Assembly (NCBI GenBank): GCA_963795715.1
Contig: CAWCIY010000002.1
Coordinates: forward strand, 1,240,001-1,304,000
DNA length: 64,000 nucleotides
Direction of reading: 5' to 3'
DNA from: JAFEDN01 sp963795715
Lineage (GTDB): Bacteria > Pseudomonadota > Gammaproteobacteria > Coxiellales > Coxiellaceae
Shown: positions 47,501 through 57,560 of the stretch, piece after piece
Layout of the letters: every line of letters begins with the position of its first letter
Position numbering within the stretch: position 1 is the stretch's first letter
The notes under the pieces: generated by a model
Database searches by the model: none
What the model was told of the DNA's origin: nothing
What the model saw: only the letters and a program-made list of their open reading frames with translations
Position numbers and translations under genes: made by a program

Positions 47501-50305
47501 AGCTCCTATCAATAAATCCGTTATCCCATCGCCATTAACATCCCCAACCCCATCAACTGACATACCATTTTCATCGTTATTGACTTCCCCATCTAATTTA
47601 AAACCATTGATACCGTTGAGATTGGATAATGCTAATACAGCAGTATTTCCTATATTAGGACCACCAAAAATCACATAATTGCGACCCGTATGGCTATTAT
47701 GGCCGGGAGATCCAATCAATAAATCAGTATAGCCATCATCATTGACATCCCCAGCTGCACTAACAGATGTGCCACTACCATCACCAGCAACCTCCCCATC
47801 AATTTTAAATCCATTGTTGCCGTTTAAACTGGAAAGGGGCAATACACCACTACTGCCTACGCCTGGTCCGCCAAATACCACGTAGCTTCGACCAGGGCCA
47901 CCGTTAATATAATAGCCAGCTCCTATCAGCACATCATCATAACCATCACCATTAATATCCTCCACTCCTCTCAGTGGAACACCGCTCCAGCTACCGTGAG
48001 CTTCACCATCCAGTTTAAAGCCGTTAGCGCCATTTAAGCTGGAAAGGGGCAATAAACCATTTCTTCCTACTTGAGGTCCACCAAATACTACATAACTACG
48101 ACCTACAGAAGAATCATGATTATTAGCCCCGATAAATAAGTCTGCAATTCCATCGTGATTGATATCACCAGCTCCGTCTACAGCATATCCACAGAGATTC
48201 ACGTTGGGATCAGGAGCCTCACCATCCAATTTATATCCATTATTACCATTTAAACTAGAAAGTAATAACAGACCACTGCTGCCCACTGCCGGTCCGCCAA
48301 ATACCACATAACTGCGGCCAATATTTCCATTTCCACCAAAATAAGCTCCGATGATCAGATCCTCATATCCATCACTGTTAGTATCACCCACACTACTGAC
48401 AGCAACACCACTGTAATCACCTCCTTTTTCTCCATCAATTTTAAACCCTGTTTTGCCGTTTAAACTGGATAATGGAACAACGGCAGGAAATATACTGAGT
48501 GGTAGCTGTAATCCGGTAAAAGTAATTTTAGCTAAAGTTGAAGCCACATAAGCAATCCCTTCACTTCGAACCATAATGCTGTAACCCGGCGCGATTGATG
48601 TGCCGTCATGAACAAATCGAATTTCACCATTACGGATTCGTTGCTGAGTAAAATTAGCTAATGGTATACTAAGGTTATTTGAGGATTCAAAGCGGCCATG
48701 AACTACTCCACTGGGAATAAATAACAACGTGTCATTGTTGTGATTGAGGTCGTAAGCAGATAAGTGCGTAGCATTGATTTGAACGCTTGCGCCTACTGAT
48801 ATATTTAATTGATTGCTTACCAAAACTGGTGGGGAATCCCCAAAGATCACATAACTACGGCCTGTATTACTGTTGTAACCCATCGCTCCAATTAATAAAT
48901 CATCTAATCCATCTCCATTTATGTCTCCAGCAACACTAATTGAATAACCACTTTGATCACCCCCTATTTCTCCATCCAGTTTAAATCCATTGACTCCATT
49001 TAAATTCGACAACGGAATAATACCCTCGTTACCCACCTTGCTCCCGCCAAAAACCACATAACTACGACCCGTATTACCTTTATAACCATAAGCGCCAATC
49101 AATAAATCTGCAAAGCCATCTCCATTGATATCCCCTGTTCCAGCAGGCCAAAATGCAGAAGAATCACTCGCTGACTCCCCATCGAGTTTAAAACCACTCA
49201 CACCATTAAGACTAGAAAGCGGTAATAAACCACTACGTCCAACATCACTTCCACCAAATACAACATAACTACGACCTGTATTACTGTTATGACCTGGAGC
49301 TCCAATAAATAAATCCGTATTGCCATCACCATTAACATCGCCCGCTCGATTCACAGCATGTCCACAGTAATCATTGCTTGCCTCACCGTCCAGTTTAAAA
49401 CCAGTCATCCCATTTAAACTGGATAAGGAGAAAAGGCCACTTTTGCCTAGGCTTTGACTTCCAAACACTACGTAACTGCGACCAACAATATTATTATATC
49501 CATAACCACCAATGATAAAATCATCTATGCCATCGCTGTTAACGTCTCCTGCAAGGTTGAGACAGCGGCCAATATATTCGCCTACCACTTCTCCATCTAT
49601 TTTGAAACCGTTGACACCATTGAGTGTAGATAACTGAATTAAACTAGTATTACTGATCGTTTCTTTACCTCCAAATATGGCATAGCCACGCCCTGAATTA
49701 CTGGCACGGTAGGGAGCGCCTATCAACAAATCTGAATACCCGTCATTATTAACGTCTGCTGCGCCACTGACAAATATGCCACTGTAATCGTTGGACGCTT
49801 CTCCTTCCAATTTAAAACCATTGCTACCATTTAGACTGGATAAAGGGATTGACCTATTTTTTCCTATTTCAGATCCGCCAAATACCACATAACTACGACC
49901 TGTATTAGCATTGTAACCATAGCCTCCAATCAATATATCATCATATCCATCGTTATTAATATCTCCTGCTGAACTGACTCCGTAACCCCCTGTCGCGTCA
50001 CTCGTCGTCTCTCCAATAAGTTTAAAACCATTTTGGCCATTAAGATCAGAAAGTGAAATCACGCCACTTTTCCCTATCGCCTGATCCCCAAAAACAACAT
50101 AGCCATGGCCTACGGCACTGCAGGAAGACCAAAGTGCACAATGAGGAGCACCAATTAAAATATCAGACAGCCTATCGCCGTTGACGTCGCCTGCTCCGGC
50201 AACAAAACCAGCAAGGTCACCTTTTGTTTCCCCATCAATTTTAAATCCATAACGTCCATCCAAACTGGCTAGTGGCAACACTGCCGGAAATTGTCCATTT
50301 TTCAT
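44501..50305 (-). CDS. Giant FG-GAP/CSPG receptor-like protein, two propellers, class B tail
   Basis: The start ATG 50305 (GGAGATTATTATG) gives MKNGQFPAVLPLASLDGRYG and a 1934-residue product without signal peptide. Two blocks of seven FG-GAP repeats lie at about 1-470 and 605-1075, with one CSPG-like repeat between them. The last repeat of block 2 carries a short insertion (IGDSGASSNRMLNSAGDLNG). Five CSPG-like repeats follow (about 1090-1620); four of them share the phrase DDYPxxQVxF. Then come a CADG-like domain (AIGEAFNFKIAADTFYDEQG), a transmembrane helix (about 1730-1752, LYTKYHF after it) and a class B tail (REFEHPFANALHQRL, VYCGCSRELHL) ending MTPLIN. It is closest in plan to 26709-30455, to which the second propeller and three extra repeats have been added or lost. 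Confidence 0.85.
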   Translation of the reverse strand: MKNGQFPAVLPLASLDGRYGFKIDGETKGDLAGFVAGAGDVNGDRLSDILIGAPHCALWSSCSAVGHGYVVFGDQAIGKSGVISLSDLNGQNGFKLIGETTSDATGGYGVSSAGDINNDGYDDILIGGYGYNANTGRSYVVFGGSEIGKNRSIPLSSLNGSNGFKLEGEASNDYSGIFVSGAADVNNDGYSDLLIGAPYRASNSGRGYAIFGGKETISNTSLIQLSTLNGVNGFKIDGEVVGEYIGRCLNLAGDVNSDGIDDFIIGGYGYNNIVGRSYVVFGSQSLGKSGLFSLSSLNGMTGFKLDGEASNDYCGHAVNRAGDVNGDGNTDLFIGAPGHNSNTGRSYVVFGGSDVGRSGLLPLSSLNGVSGFKLDGESASDSSAFWPAGTGDINGDGFADLLIGAYGYKGNTGRSYVVFGGSKVGNEGIIPLSNLNGVNGFKLDGEIGGDQSGYSISVAGDINGDGLDDLLIGAMGYNSNTGRSYVIFGDSPPVLVSNQLNISVGASVQINATHLSAYDLNHNNDTLLFIPSGVVHGRFESSNNLSIPLANFTQQRIRNGEIRFVHDGTSIAPGYSIMVRSEGIAYVASTLAKITFTGLQLPLSIFPAVVPLSSLNGKTGFKIDGEKGGDYSGVAVSSVGDTNSDGYEDLIIGAYFGGNGNIGRSYVVFGGPAVGSSGLLLLSSLNGNNGYKLDGEAPDPNVNLCGYAVDGAGDINHDGIADLFIGANNHDSSVGRSYVVFGGPQVGRNGLLPLSSLNGANGFKLDGEAHGSWSGVPLRGVEDINGDGYDDVLIGAGYYINGGPGRSYVVFGGPGVGSSGVLPLSSLNGNNGFKIDGEVAGDGSGTSVSAAGDVNDDGYTDLLIGSPGHNSHTGRNYVIFGGPNIGNTAVLALSNLNGINGFKLDGEVNNDENGMSVDGVGDVNGDGITDLLIGAPFHNNSIGRSYVVWGGSGIGKGGSFSLSTLNGVNGFKLDGETVGDANGYAVSKVGDINGDGIRDLLIGAPGYNKNMGCFYLIFGGSEIGGTGLFSLSNLNGVNGFRLDGESIGDQIGDSGASSNRMLNSAGDLNGDGIDDLCIGAEGHNSKTGRSYVVFGDVAPQLIVNHLMIHQNQTVVLTNQNLNATDFNHPAASLRFNITQVQHGYFSLVNSTNQSITSFNQSQIWSGQVEFVHDGSQQAPNYTVQVQSDGLALSPPPQTANISFYRRPVLSQNNLLIHQSETVLITTDNLNVTDDYPSDQVLFTIRNLQHGQFQLVPAIPISQFNQQQLLAQKVLFVQDGSANTPSYQVTVSDPYFTLPTDTVNMIFYRRPVIENNQLVIHQGETVKMATSLLNVTDDYPDDEVVFTVSNVQQGHFQLTLTNTTITQFTQKQLKSDQVWFVQEGGANAPSYQVGVNDPYFTLPPNSLVATTFYRQPFITVNQLLIHQGETVVMTASQLNGVDDYPPSQIIFTTDQIEHGKFQLLPSNSTVQQFTQEQLSAKQILFTQDNTADSPNYRVGISDPYFNRPAMSEVTTTFYRRPSFIRNQLQISEGATVLITANDLSLQDDYPDTQVLFIINDCQNGQFELIPAKNTTTIQFTQQQIHLGQIQFVHNNKPIAPSYQVTASDGYFTVGPVSSVINFTLVDKPPALLNPIPPETFAIGEAFNFKIAADTFYDEQGKPIRLSSTLADGLPLPKEITFDPPTSTFTGLVNSPFNYNISVTGTSVAPLATTTFFMLQISGQTPSSSLIDMKTLASVAGSIAGIALTVLSYLYTKYHFRNKREFEHPFANALHQRLNLSYLDFFDKDGKEYATLVDRMMALVKTKNGVDIEALQNSQRAEDKALYHRYADVFAAVIARHVRTNSVYCGCSRELHLRGLNNKCETIVNEVVQQISQQPDEDKRIQSSRTCWSSLFCCQRTLDQNVPVSDIKTSHSGGNSIRLDSTDGSLMTPLIN

Positions 50306-50383
50306 AATAATCTCCATTTAAATTTAAAAAATTACGCGATTAATCATCGCTCCATAAAATCAGTCAAAACTTCTTCTCATGAA

Positions 50384-51310
50384 TTAACTCAGCAACGGCG
50401 TCTTCATCTGCGATTCATTCAGACTGCTGGCCGCGCTGGTTAAGGTTAAGCGCACGCTGCTGCGGCTGCGTGAGCCTTTAGTTTCAGTACGATTCGATAA
50501 AGTTTCCTGTACCGCATCGGCTATTGTTTCCGCTTGATCGCGAATCATCCTGGGTGTTGCTTCGGCTCGATAAAAACTGGTAAAGGTGCGCGTCGAACAA
50601 CACCGATTATTGCCGACGAGTTCTTTGGTATGCATGGCAATCGCATCAATGATTCTTTGTTTTCGCGGACGAGGAAGAGAATTCCACTGATTGGGTTGAA
50701 TCACTTCCTTAGTTTCTAAGGCAGCAACTATCGTACTGACCGCACCAATATATTCATTGTAATCGCGTTTACCGATATAACCTAAACAGCCGGTGATTTT
50801 AATTCGGGAAAATATTTCGCGCGCAATCGGCAGCAATAAAGTATCGGGATAGGTCTCTTTTTCTTCACCATCTATCGTCGGTCTGGCATTACGCTGTAAA
50901 CTTAATGAGTGCTTATATCGCAGCGCAAAAAATAACAATCCAATGATTCCACTCACGGCAGCCGTTATTACAGTGTTTTTAATGGCGTCCGATAAACTCG
51001 AGCTGGATGTGTTTTCTCCTTGAAACACCACATCCGCTTGCTGCGGACAACCGACGCAATGTAATCGACCATCCCAGACCGACACTTTAAATTGCGGGCT
51101 TTGATCGGATTGATCGGTGATAAAAATCATATTCCCATCCGTTATCCGCTGTTGGGTAAAATTATTTAGCGGTATCTGCCAATCATCATTATCCGCAAAA
51201 TAACCATGACTGATTTCACTGATCTCGAAAATTAAATTATTCGCTACTGATGTTGGACTGGTCGCTTTTAAATTGATGTCCGTTATTTTTATCTGCTCTC
51301 CTAAACTGGT
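50384..51310 (-). repeat. Near-identical 3' segment shared with 56631-57560 (copy 1)
   Basis: The tail, transmembrane segment and last CSPG-like repeat of the 50384-56551 gene match those of the 56631-59516 gene almost base for base, with only scattered differences. The upstream parts of the two genes are much less alike. This patchwork suggests recent duplication or gene conversion. Limits are by eye. Confidence 0.7.
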
Positions 51311-54300
51311 TTTAAGATAAGCTTTTTTCAAAACGGGTGGAACATCAAAGTCAATGTTGCAAGCCATCGTGCCTTGAGCGCCGTTCGTCTGGCTGTCACT
51401 CACGGTTAAATATCCATTGGGAGCCGTGGGTGAGTTATCCGGAACAAATAAAATTTCATGGACGCTAATTTGCTGTTGTTGAAAACTGGTGAGCGGGTAA
51501 TCGGGAGCAGAGCTTAACGCAAAATGACCATGCTGCATGGTGCCGACAATTGGTGTAAACACAATATTCCCGTCATTCTGTGGCTGAATACCCGTGGCAT
51601 TGAGAATAGATCCATTGATGAGCAAATTCTCACCTTGATTCACTGGAAAATAATTATTTAAGACAACGACGGTTTTGCCCGTTTGAGCATCGCTCGATAA
51701 ACCGCTCTGATTATCCAATACCTTTAAAGAATATTGTGGCGCACCCGTACTATTATCATGAGCAAACTGAATGATTTGCTGGAGAATATCTTGCTGATAA
51801 AATGAAATAATGGCGTTGCCTGGATTGCTGCGTTGCTCGAAGCGTCCATGTTGGACAGTGCCTGCCACCACAAACTGCAGATCTTTCGCTAACGTACCAT
51901 TGCGTGTGGCGGCAATATTATCGGTCGTTAATACCGTCACTTGACCACGATTAGACAAAAATTGATTGTGCGTTAGAATTGGTTTCCAGAAAAATGTGAT
52001 GTTTGAGTATTGAGGATTGGTGCTCATGCGACCATCGGTGACCGATACTCGATAAGCAGGCACAGCAGAATTTTGCGAAGTAAACGAGATTTGTCCATTC
52101 GTCACCTGTTGCTGTTGAAATGAAACATCACCATTTAATTGTTGCTCGTGGTCAAACAATAGAATAAAACCGCCGTTTTGGATATTCGTGACTTGAAAAG
52201 TAAGATTAGATTCAGGAGCGCCATTATGAGTGGCTAATAAATTCTCGCTAGTAAAAGTAATACTTTGGCCTTCTCCAATAGTGAGCTGATTATGAACCAA
52301 CAAAATAACATTAGCGGAAATAGGCCCTGTCCAGGCAATCCCATCGCTGCGTACCGTAATGTTATAAGCTGGCGCTTCGGAACTGCCGTCATGGACAAAT
52401 TGAATTTGATTATCCCAAATTTGTTGCTGGGTAAAATTGTTGAGCATCACACCAGGATTATCGACAGATTCAAATTGCCCATGAGTAATGTTGGTAGGTA
52501 TAAACACTAATGTGCTGTTATCGTGATTACGGTCACAAGCTGCGAGATTAGATACGCTTAAGGAAACTGTTTCACCACTGAAGATGCTTAAACTGTTATC
52601 CATTAAAGTCGGAGGAATATCGCCGAATACCACATATGTGCGACCGGCGCTATTGTTGTACAGGCAAGAACCCATTAGTAAATCATCTACTCCATCATGA
52701 TTAATATCACCTCCGCCACTACCCCAAGCGCCGCCCCACCAACAATCAGCCGCATTAGTTATTTCACCATCCAGCTTGAACCCATTCAATCCATTCAAAT
52801 CCGATAATGGAAATAAACTTAATCCATTTCCTATTTGATGACCTCCAAACACAACATAGCCGCGGCCTCTGCCACCCTCACTGGTAATATAACTGGGAGA
52901 GCCGGTATAGAAATCATCCACCCCATCACCGTTGATATCTCCTATTCCACTCACTGAAAAACCATTCCCAACCCAGTTTTTACCTTCACTATTTAATTTA
53001 AACCCATTAATGCCATTCAGGCTGGATAATGAGAACAATCCATTACTTCCTACACCCGGACCTCCAAAAATCACATAGCTGCGACCAGAATATCCACTAT
53101 TACTGTAACCATAAGCTCCAATCAACAAATCTACGTAGCCATCGTTGTTCACATCACCTGCTGCACTGACACAGGTTCCACTATAATCAAATATTGTTTC
53201 ACCATCCACTTTAAAACCATTCCCACCATTGAGGTTCGATAAGGCTAACACACCACTGTTTCCTACGCCTGAACTACCAAATACGACATAACTGCGACCG
53301 GTACCGCTACTCCATTGATTAGCGCCTATCACTAAATCCTCATACCCATCACTATTAATATCGCCTGCGAAGCTGACTGATATTCCAGTGTGATCGCCAG
53401 CGGTTTCCCCATTCAATTTAAAACCATTGGCTCCATTGAGACTTGACAACGGCAATAAGCCGTTAGTAGCCACTCCAGGACCACCAAAAACAACGTAGCT
53501 GCGACCCATGTTACTATTTTGTCCATCAGCCCCAATAAGTAAATCAGGATAACCATCACCGTTAATATCACCAGTTCCACTCACCGAAACGCCACTCCAA
53601 TCTTTGTTCGTTTCGCCATTCAATTTAAATCCATTCAGCCCATTGAGACTCGACAATGATATTAAACCACTTTTTCCTATCCCTGGCCCACCAAACACCA
53701 CATAACTGCAACCCGCTCCATCGTTGTACAAAGACGCTCCAATCAACAGATCGGCGTGCCCATCTCCATTGATGTCACCGGCTGCGCTAACTGAAAAGCC
53801 ACTCCAATCACCGACTGCCTCACCGATTAGTTTAAAGCCATTGTTGCCATCCAAAGTAGACAATCTCAAAAGACTATTTCCAGTTGTGGGTTTACCAAAT
53901 ACCACATAACTACGTCCAGGTCCGAGGGGAGTGGGACCGCCATAATAAGATCCGGCAGCTCCTATCAATAAATCGGCACAACCGTCGCCATTGACGTCCC
54001 CTGCCGCACTGACCTCATGGGCGCTGCTGTCACCAGCCGCTTCGCCGTCAATTTTAAAACCGGTTTGGCCATTTAAATCGGCTAATTTTATTACTTCCGG
54101 AAATTGTCCTTGTCGCAGAGTAATCGTTGCAGAGGCAGGAGATGTAGTTATTCGCCCATCGCTTATGGCCACACGGTATGCTGGTAAGCTTAATCCTGGT
54201 CCTTGTTGAGAAAGTAAAACTGCTTTATCCACCACTTGCTGTTGTGAAAAAGTAATATTTTCTGAATTGTCTATTTGATTAATTGGGTTATTGGTGATGT

Positions 54301-56551
54301 TAAAAAATCCATTTTGCACATCAGTGATAATAAACATCAAATTTGGATCGGCGATTCCATTGTGGGTGGTATACAAATTACCGGTGGTTAATGCAAGCGT
54401 TTGTCCCGGACCAATTGTCAAAGAGTTACGAACGAGTATAGGAAACGGATCAAAATCAACCAAAGCCGATTGGGGAGAAGTCGTTAAAGTACCATTACTC
54501 ACCGCCACTTCATAACTGGGTACGCTCGGCGAATTATCATGCACAAAACGCACCACACCATCGGTAATATTTTGCTGTTGAAAAATTAAGATGGATTGAT
54601 TCCGTGCAGAAAGAAATTCAAATTGTCCATGCTCCAGATCGCTGATCAAGAAACTCAAATCACTTTCCGCATCGCCCAGATGAGTCGCTTTTAAATTATC
54701 AGACGTGAAAACGACAGTTTGACCTTGATTGATCACCAGTTGGTTATTTTCTAAATTTAGAAAATTATTAAAAGTAATATTGGCAGAAATAGGACCTGTC
54801 CATGCAATCCCATCACTACGTACCGTGATGTTATAAGTCGGCATTTCCGTGCTGCCGTCATGGACAAATTGGACGTGCCTATCCCAAATTTGTTGCTGAG
54901 TGAAATTATTTAATATCACGCCAGGCTTATCGATCAACTCAAATTGTCCATGAGTCATATTGGTTGGAATAAACACTAAAGTACTGTTGTCGTGATTGCG
55001 ATCATCAGCGGCAAGGTTAGAAGCGCTTAAAGAAACTACTCCGCCACTGAATATGCTTAAACTGTTATTGATCAAAACCGGAGGAGCATCACCAAAAACC
55101 ACGTAACTTCGGCCAACGCCATTATTATAACCATATGCTCCTATCAGTAAATCGGCTACCCCATCGCCATTAATATCACCAGCTGCACTAAGCGCAGCAC
55201 CATTAAAATCGCCCGATATCTCACCAACCAGTTTTATTCCGTTAAATCCATTCACATTGGCAAGACTGAACTGACCTCCATCGTATACTTCAGATCTGCC
55301 AAAAACTAGATAACTACAACCCACTGTACCAGCCTCATAAGGAACGCCGATTAGAATATCATTGTACCCGTCAGCATTAATGTCACCGGCTATACTCACT
55401 TTGCTACCAGCTAAATCATTGACAGACTCGCCATCGAGTTTAAAACCATTGGTACCATTGATGTTGACAAGACTAAATGTTCCTGCACTACCTAACCCAG
55501 GGGCGCCAAATACTACATAGGTACGACCAATCTGACTATTATACCAACCTGCTCCAATCAAGAAGTCTTGATATCCATCACCATTGACATCACCATTCCC
55601 ACCCAGCCCATTGCCACTCCACACGTTTCCGGTTTCGCCATCCAGTTTAAAGCCAGTGACGCCATTGAAACTCGAAAGACTGATGATTGAGCTACTGGCT
55701 ATTTTCGGTCCACCAAAAATAACATAACTACGGCCTACACCACCGTTATAATTCCAAGCAGATACTAACATATCTACATAGCCATCATCATTGACATCAC
55801 CTGGGTTACCTAGTGCAATCCCACTTTCATCATTGACATTTTCACCATCCAGTATAAAACCATTAATCCCATCTAAGCCTCCAAGAGAAATTAACCCACT
55901 ACTGCCTACTGTCAATCCTCCAAAAAGAACATAAGTGCGGCCAGTACCACTATTATGGTCACCAGCCCCGATTGCGATATCCGCTATCCCATCGCTGTTA
56001 ACATCACCGATCGTACTAACGGAAAAACCACTGTTATCACCATTATTTTCGCCATCGAGTTTAAAACCGTCGGAGCCATTAAGACTGGATAGCGCAATGA
56101 CCCCGCCACTGCCAACTCCCGGACCACCAAACACCACATAACTGCGCCCCTTACGGCTATTTCCCGGATAACCTAAAGCCCCAATCAATAGATCGGCATG
56201 CCCATCACCATTGATATCTCCAGCCGTGCTCAGGGAGTAGCTACTCTCATCACCATCATTTTCACCATCGAGTTTAAAGCCGTTAGCGCCATTAAGACCT
56301 GATAGTGCAATGACTCCATTGCTGCCAACTCCTGGTCCACCAAATACTACATAGCTACGGCCTTTATTAGTTCCACCTAGATAACCTGCAGCCCCGATAA
56401 TCAAATCGGGGTACCCATCGACATTAATATCCCCAGCTGGATTGACTGCAGTACCGCTGCCATCACCACTGTTTTCACCATCGAGTTTAAAACCGTTTTT
56501 GCCGTTTAAGTCGCCTAATTTGATTATTTCTGGAAATTGTCCATTTTTCAT
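50384..56551 (-). CDS. Giant FG-GAP/CSPG receptor-like protein, two propellers, class C tail
   Basis: The start (AAGGGAGGTTTTTATG) gives MKNGQFPEIIKLGDLNGKNG; 2055 residues, no signal peptide. FG-GAP block 1 covers about 1-460, followed by three CSPG-like repeats. Block 2 covers about 820-1290 and itself begins with the start-like phrase RQGQFPEVIKLADLNGQTG, as if a second gene copy had been fused. Each block has seven repeats. Five CSPG-like repeats follow. A transmembrane helix lies at about 1855-1876 (AVSGIIGLLFFALRYKH). The 180-residue class C tail contains PTIDGEEKETYPD, GCLGYIGKRDYNEYIGAVS and ELVGNNRCCSTRTFTSFY, ending MKTPLLS. There is no CADG-like domain in this class. The last 900 bp are nearly identical to the neighbouring gene at 56631. 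Confidence 0.85.
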   Translation of the reverse strand: MKNGQFPEIIKLGDLNGKNGFKLDGENSGDGSGTAVNPAGDINVDGYPDLIIGAAGYLGGTNKGRSYVVFGGPGVGSNGVIALSGLNGANGFKLDGENDGDESSYSLSTAGDINGDGHADLLIGALGYPGNSRKGRSYVVFGGPGVGSGGVIALSSLNGSDGFKLDGENNGDNSGFSVSTIGDVNSDGIADIAIGAGDHNSGTGRTYVLFGGLTVGSSGLISLGGLDGINGFILDGENVNDESGIALGNPGDVNDDGYVDMLVSAWNYNGGVGRSYVIFGGPKIASSSIISLSSFNGVTGFKLDGETGNVWSGNGLGGNGDVNGDGYQDFLIGAGWYNSQIGRTYVVFGAPGLGSAGTFSLVNINGTNGFKLDGESVNDLAGSKVSIAGDINADGYNDILIGVPYEAGTVGCSYLVFGRSEVYDGGQFSLANVNGFNGIKLVGEISGDFNGAALSAAGDINGDGVADLLIGAYGYNNGVGRSYVVFGDAPPVLINNSLSIFSGGVVSLSASNLAADDRNHDNSTLVFIPTNMTHGQFELIDKPGVILNNFTQQQIWDRHVQFVHDGSTEMPTYNITVRSDGIAWTGPISANITFNNFLNLENNQLVINQGQTVVFTSDNLKATHLGDAESDLSFLISDLEHGQFEFLSARNQSILIFQQQNITDGVVRFVHDNSPSVPSYEVAVSNGTLTTSPQSALVDFDPFPILVRNSLTIGPGQTLALTTGNLYTTHNGIADPNLMFIITDVQNGFFNITNNPINQIDNSENITFSQQQVVDKAVLLSQQGPGLSLPAYRVAISDGRITTSPASATITLRQGQFPEVIKLADLNGQTGFKIDGEAAGDSSAHEVSAAGDVNGDGCADLLIGAAGSYYGGPTPLGPGRSYVVFGKPTTGNSLLRLSTLDGNNGFKLIGEAVGDWSGFSVSAAGDINGDGHADLLIGASLYNDGAGCSYVVFGGPGIGKSGLISLSSLNGLNGFKLNGETNKDWSGVSVSGTGDINGDGYPDLLIGADGQNSNMGRSYVVFGGPGVATNGLLPLSSLNGANGFKLNGETAGDHTGISVSFAGDINSDGYEDLVIGANQWSSGTGRSYVVFGSSGVGNSGVLALSNLNGGNGFKVDGETIFDYSGTCVSAAGDVNNDGYVDLLIGAYGYSNSGYSGRSYVIFGGPGVGSNGLFSLSSLNGINGFKLNSEGKNWVGNGFSVSGIGDINGDGVDDFYTGSPSYITSEGGRGRGYVVFGGHQIGNGLSLFPLSDLNGLNGFKLDGEITNAADCWWGGAWGSGGGDINHDGVDDLLMGSCLYNNSAGRTYVVFGDIPPTLMDNSLSIFSGETVSLSVSNLAACDRNHDNSTLVFIPTNITHGQFESVDNPGVMLNNFTQQQIWDNQIQFVHDGSSEAPAYNITVRSDGIAWTGPISANVILLVHNQLTIGEGQSITFTSENLLATHNGAPESNLTFQVTNIQNGGFILLFDHEQQLNGDVSFQQQQVTNGQISFTSQNSAVPAYRVSVTDGRMSTNPQYSNITFFWKPILTHNQFLSNRGQVTVLTTDNIAATRNGTLAKDLQFVVAGTVQHGRFEQRSNPGNAIISFYQQDILQQIIQFAHDNSTGAPQYSLKVLDNQSGLSSDAQTGKTVVVLNNYFPVNQGENLLINGSILNATGIQPQNDGNIVFTPIVGTMQHGHFALSSAPDYPLTSFQQQQISVHEILFVPDNSPTAPNGYLTVSDSQTNGAQGTMACNIDFDVPPVLKKAYLKTSLGEQIKITDINLKATSPTSVANNLIFEISEISHGYFADNDDWQIPLNNFTQQRITDGNMIFITDQSDQSPQFKVSVWDGRLHCVGCPQQADVVFQGENTSSSSLSDAIKNTVITAAVSGIIGLLFFALRYKHSLSLQRNARPTIDGEEKETYPDTLLLPIAREIFSRIKITGCLGYIGKRDYNEYIGAVSTIVAALETKEVIQPNQWNSLPRPRKQRIIDAIAMHTKELVGNNRCCSTRTFTSFYRAEATPRMIRDQAETIADAVQETLSNRTETKGSRSRSSVRLTLTSAASSLNESQMKTPLLS

Positions 56552-56630
56552 AAAAACCTCCCTTTAACGAGTTAAAAATTTTGCGATTTCTATTATCGCT
56601 GCTCAAAACCAATCTAAACATATCCTACGA

Positions 56631-57560
56631 TCACTTCAGCAACGGCGTCTTCATCTGCGGTTCATTCAGACTGCTGGTCGCGCTCGTTAAGCGCACGCTG
56701 CTGCGGCTGCGTGAGCCTTTAGCTTCAGTACGATTCGATAAAGTTTCCTGTACCGCATCGGCTATTGTTTCCGCTTGATCGCGAATCATCCTGGGTGTTG
56801 CTTCGGCTCGATAAAAACTGGTAAAGGTGCGCGTCGAACAACATCGATTATTGCCGACGAGTTCTTTGGTATGCATGGCAATCGCATCAATGATTCTTTG
56901 TTTTCGCGGACGAGGAAGAGAATTCCACTGATTGGGTTGAATCACTTCCTTAGTTTCTAAGGCAGCAACTATCGTACTGACCGCACCAATATATTCATTG
57001 TAATCGCGTTTACCGATATAACCTAAACAGCCGGTGATTTTAATTCGGGAAAATATTTCGCGCGCAATCGGCAGCAATAAAGTATCGGGATAGGTCTCTT
57101 TTTCTTCACCATCTATCGTCGGTCTGGCATTACGCTGTAAACTTAATGAGTGCTTATATCTCAGCGCAAAAAATAACAATCCAATGATTCCGCTCACGAC
57201 GGCCGTTATCACGGTATTTTTAATGGCGTCCGATAAACTTGAGCCGGATGTGTTTTCTCCTTGAAACACCACATCCGCTTGCTGCGGACAACCGACGCAA
57301 TGCAATCGGCGATCCCAGACCGACACTTTAAATTGCGGGCTTTGACCGGATTGATCGGTGATAAAAATCATATTCCCATCCGTGATCCGTTGTTGGGTAA
57401 AATTATTTAACGGTGTCTGCCAATCATCATTATCTGCAAAATAACCATGACTGATTTCACTGATCTCGAAAATCAGATTATTCGCTGTTGATGTTTGGCT
57501 GGTCGCTTTTAAATTGATGTCCGTTATTTTTATCTGTTCTCCTAAACTGGTTTTAAGATA
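56631..57560 (-). repeat. Near-identical 3' segment shared with 50384-51310 (copy 2)
   Basis: Counterpart of the segment at 50384-51310. The class C tails of 37344 and 59593 are also close but show more differences, so the identity here is not just family resemblance. Confidence 0.7.
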
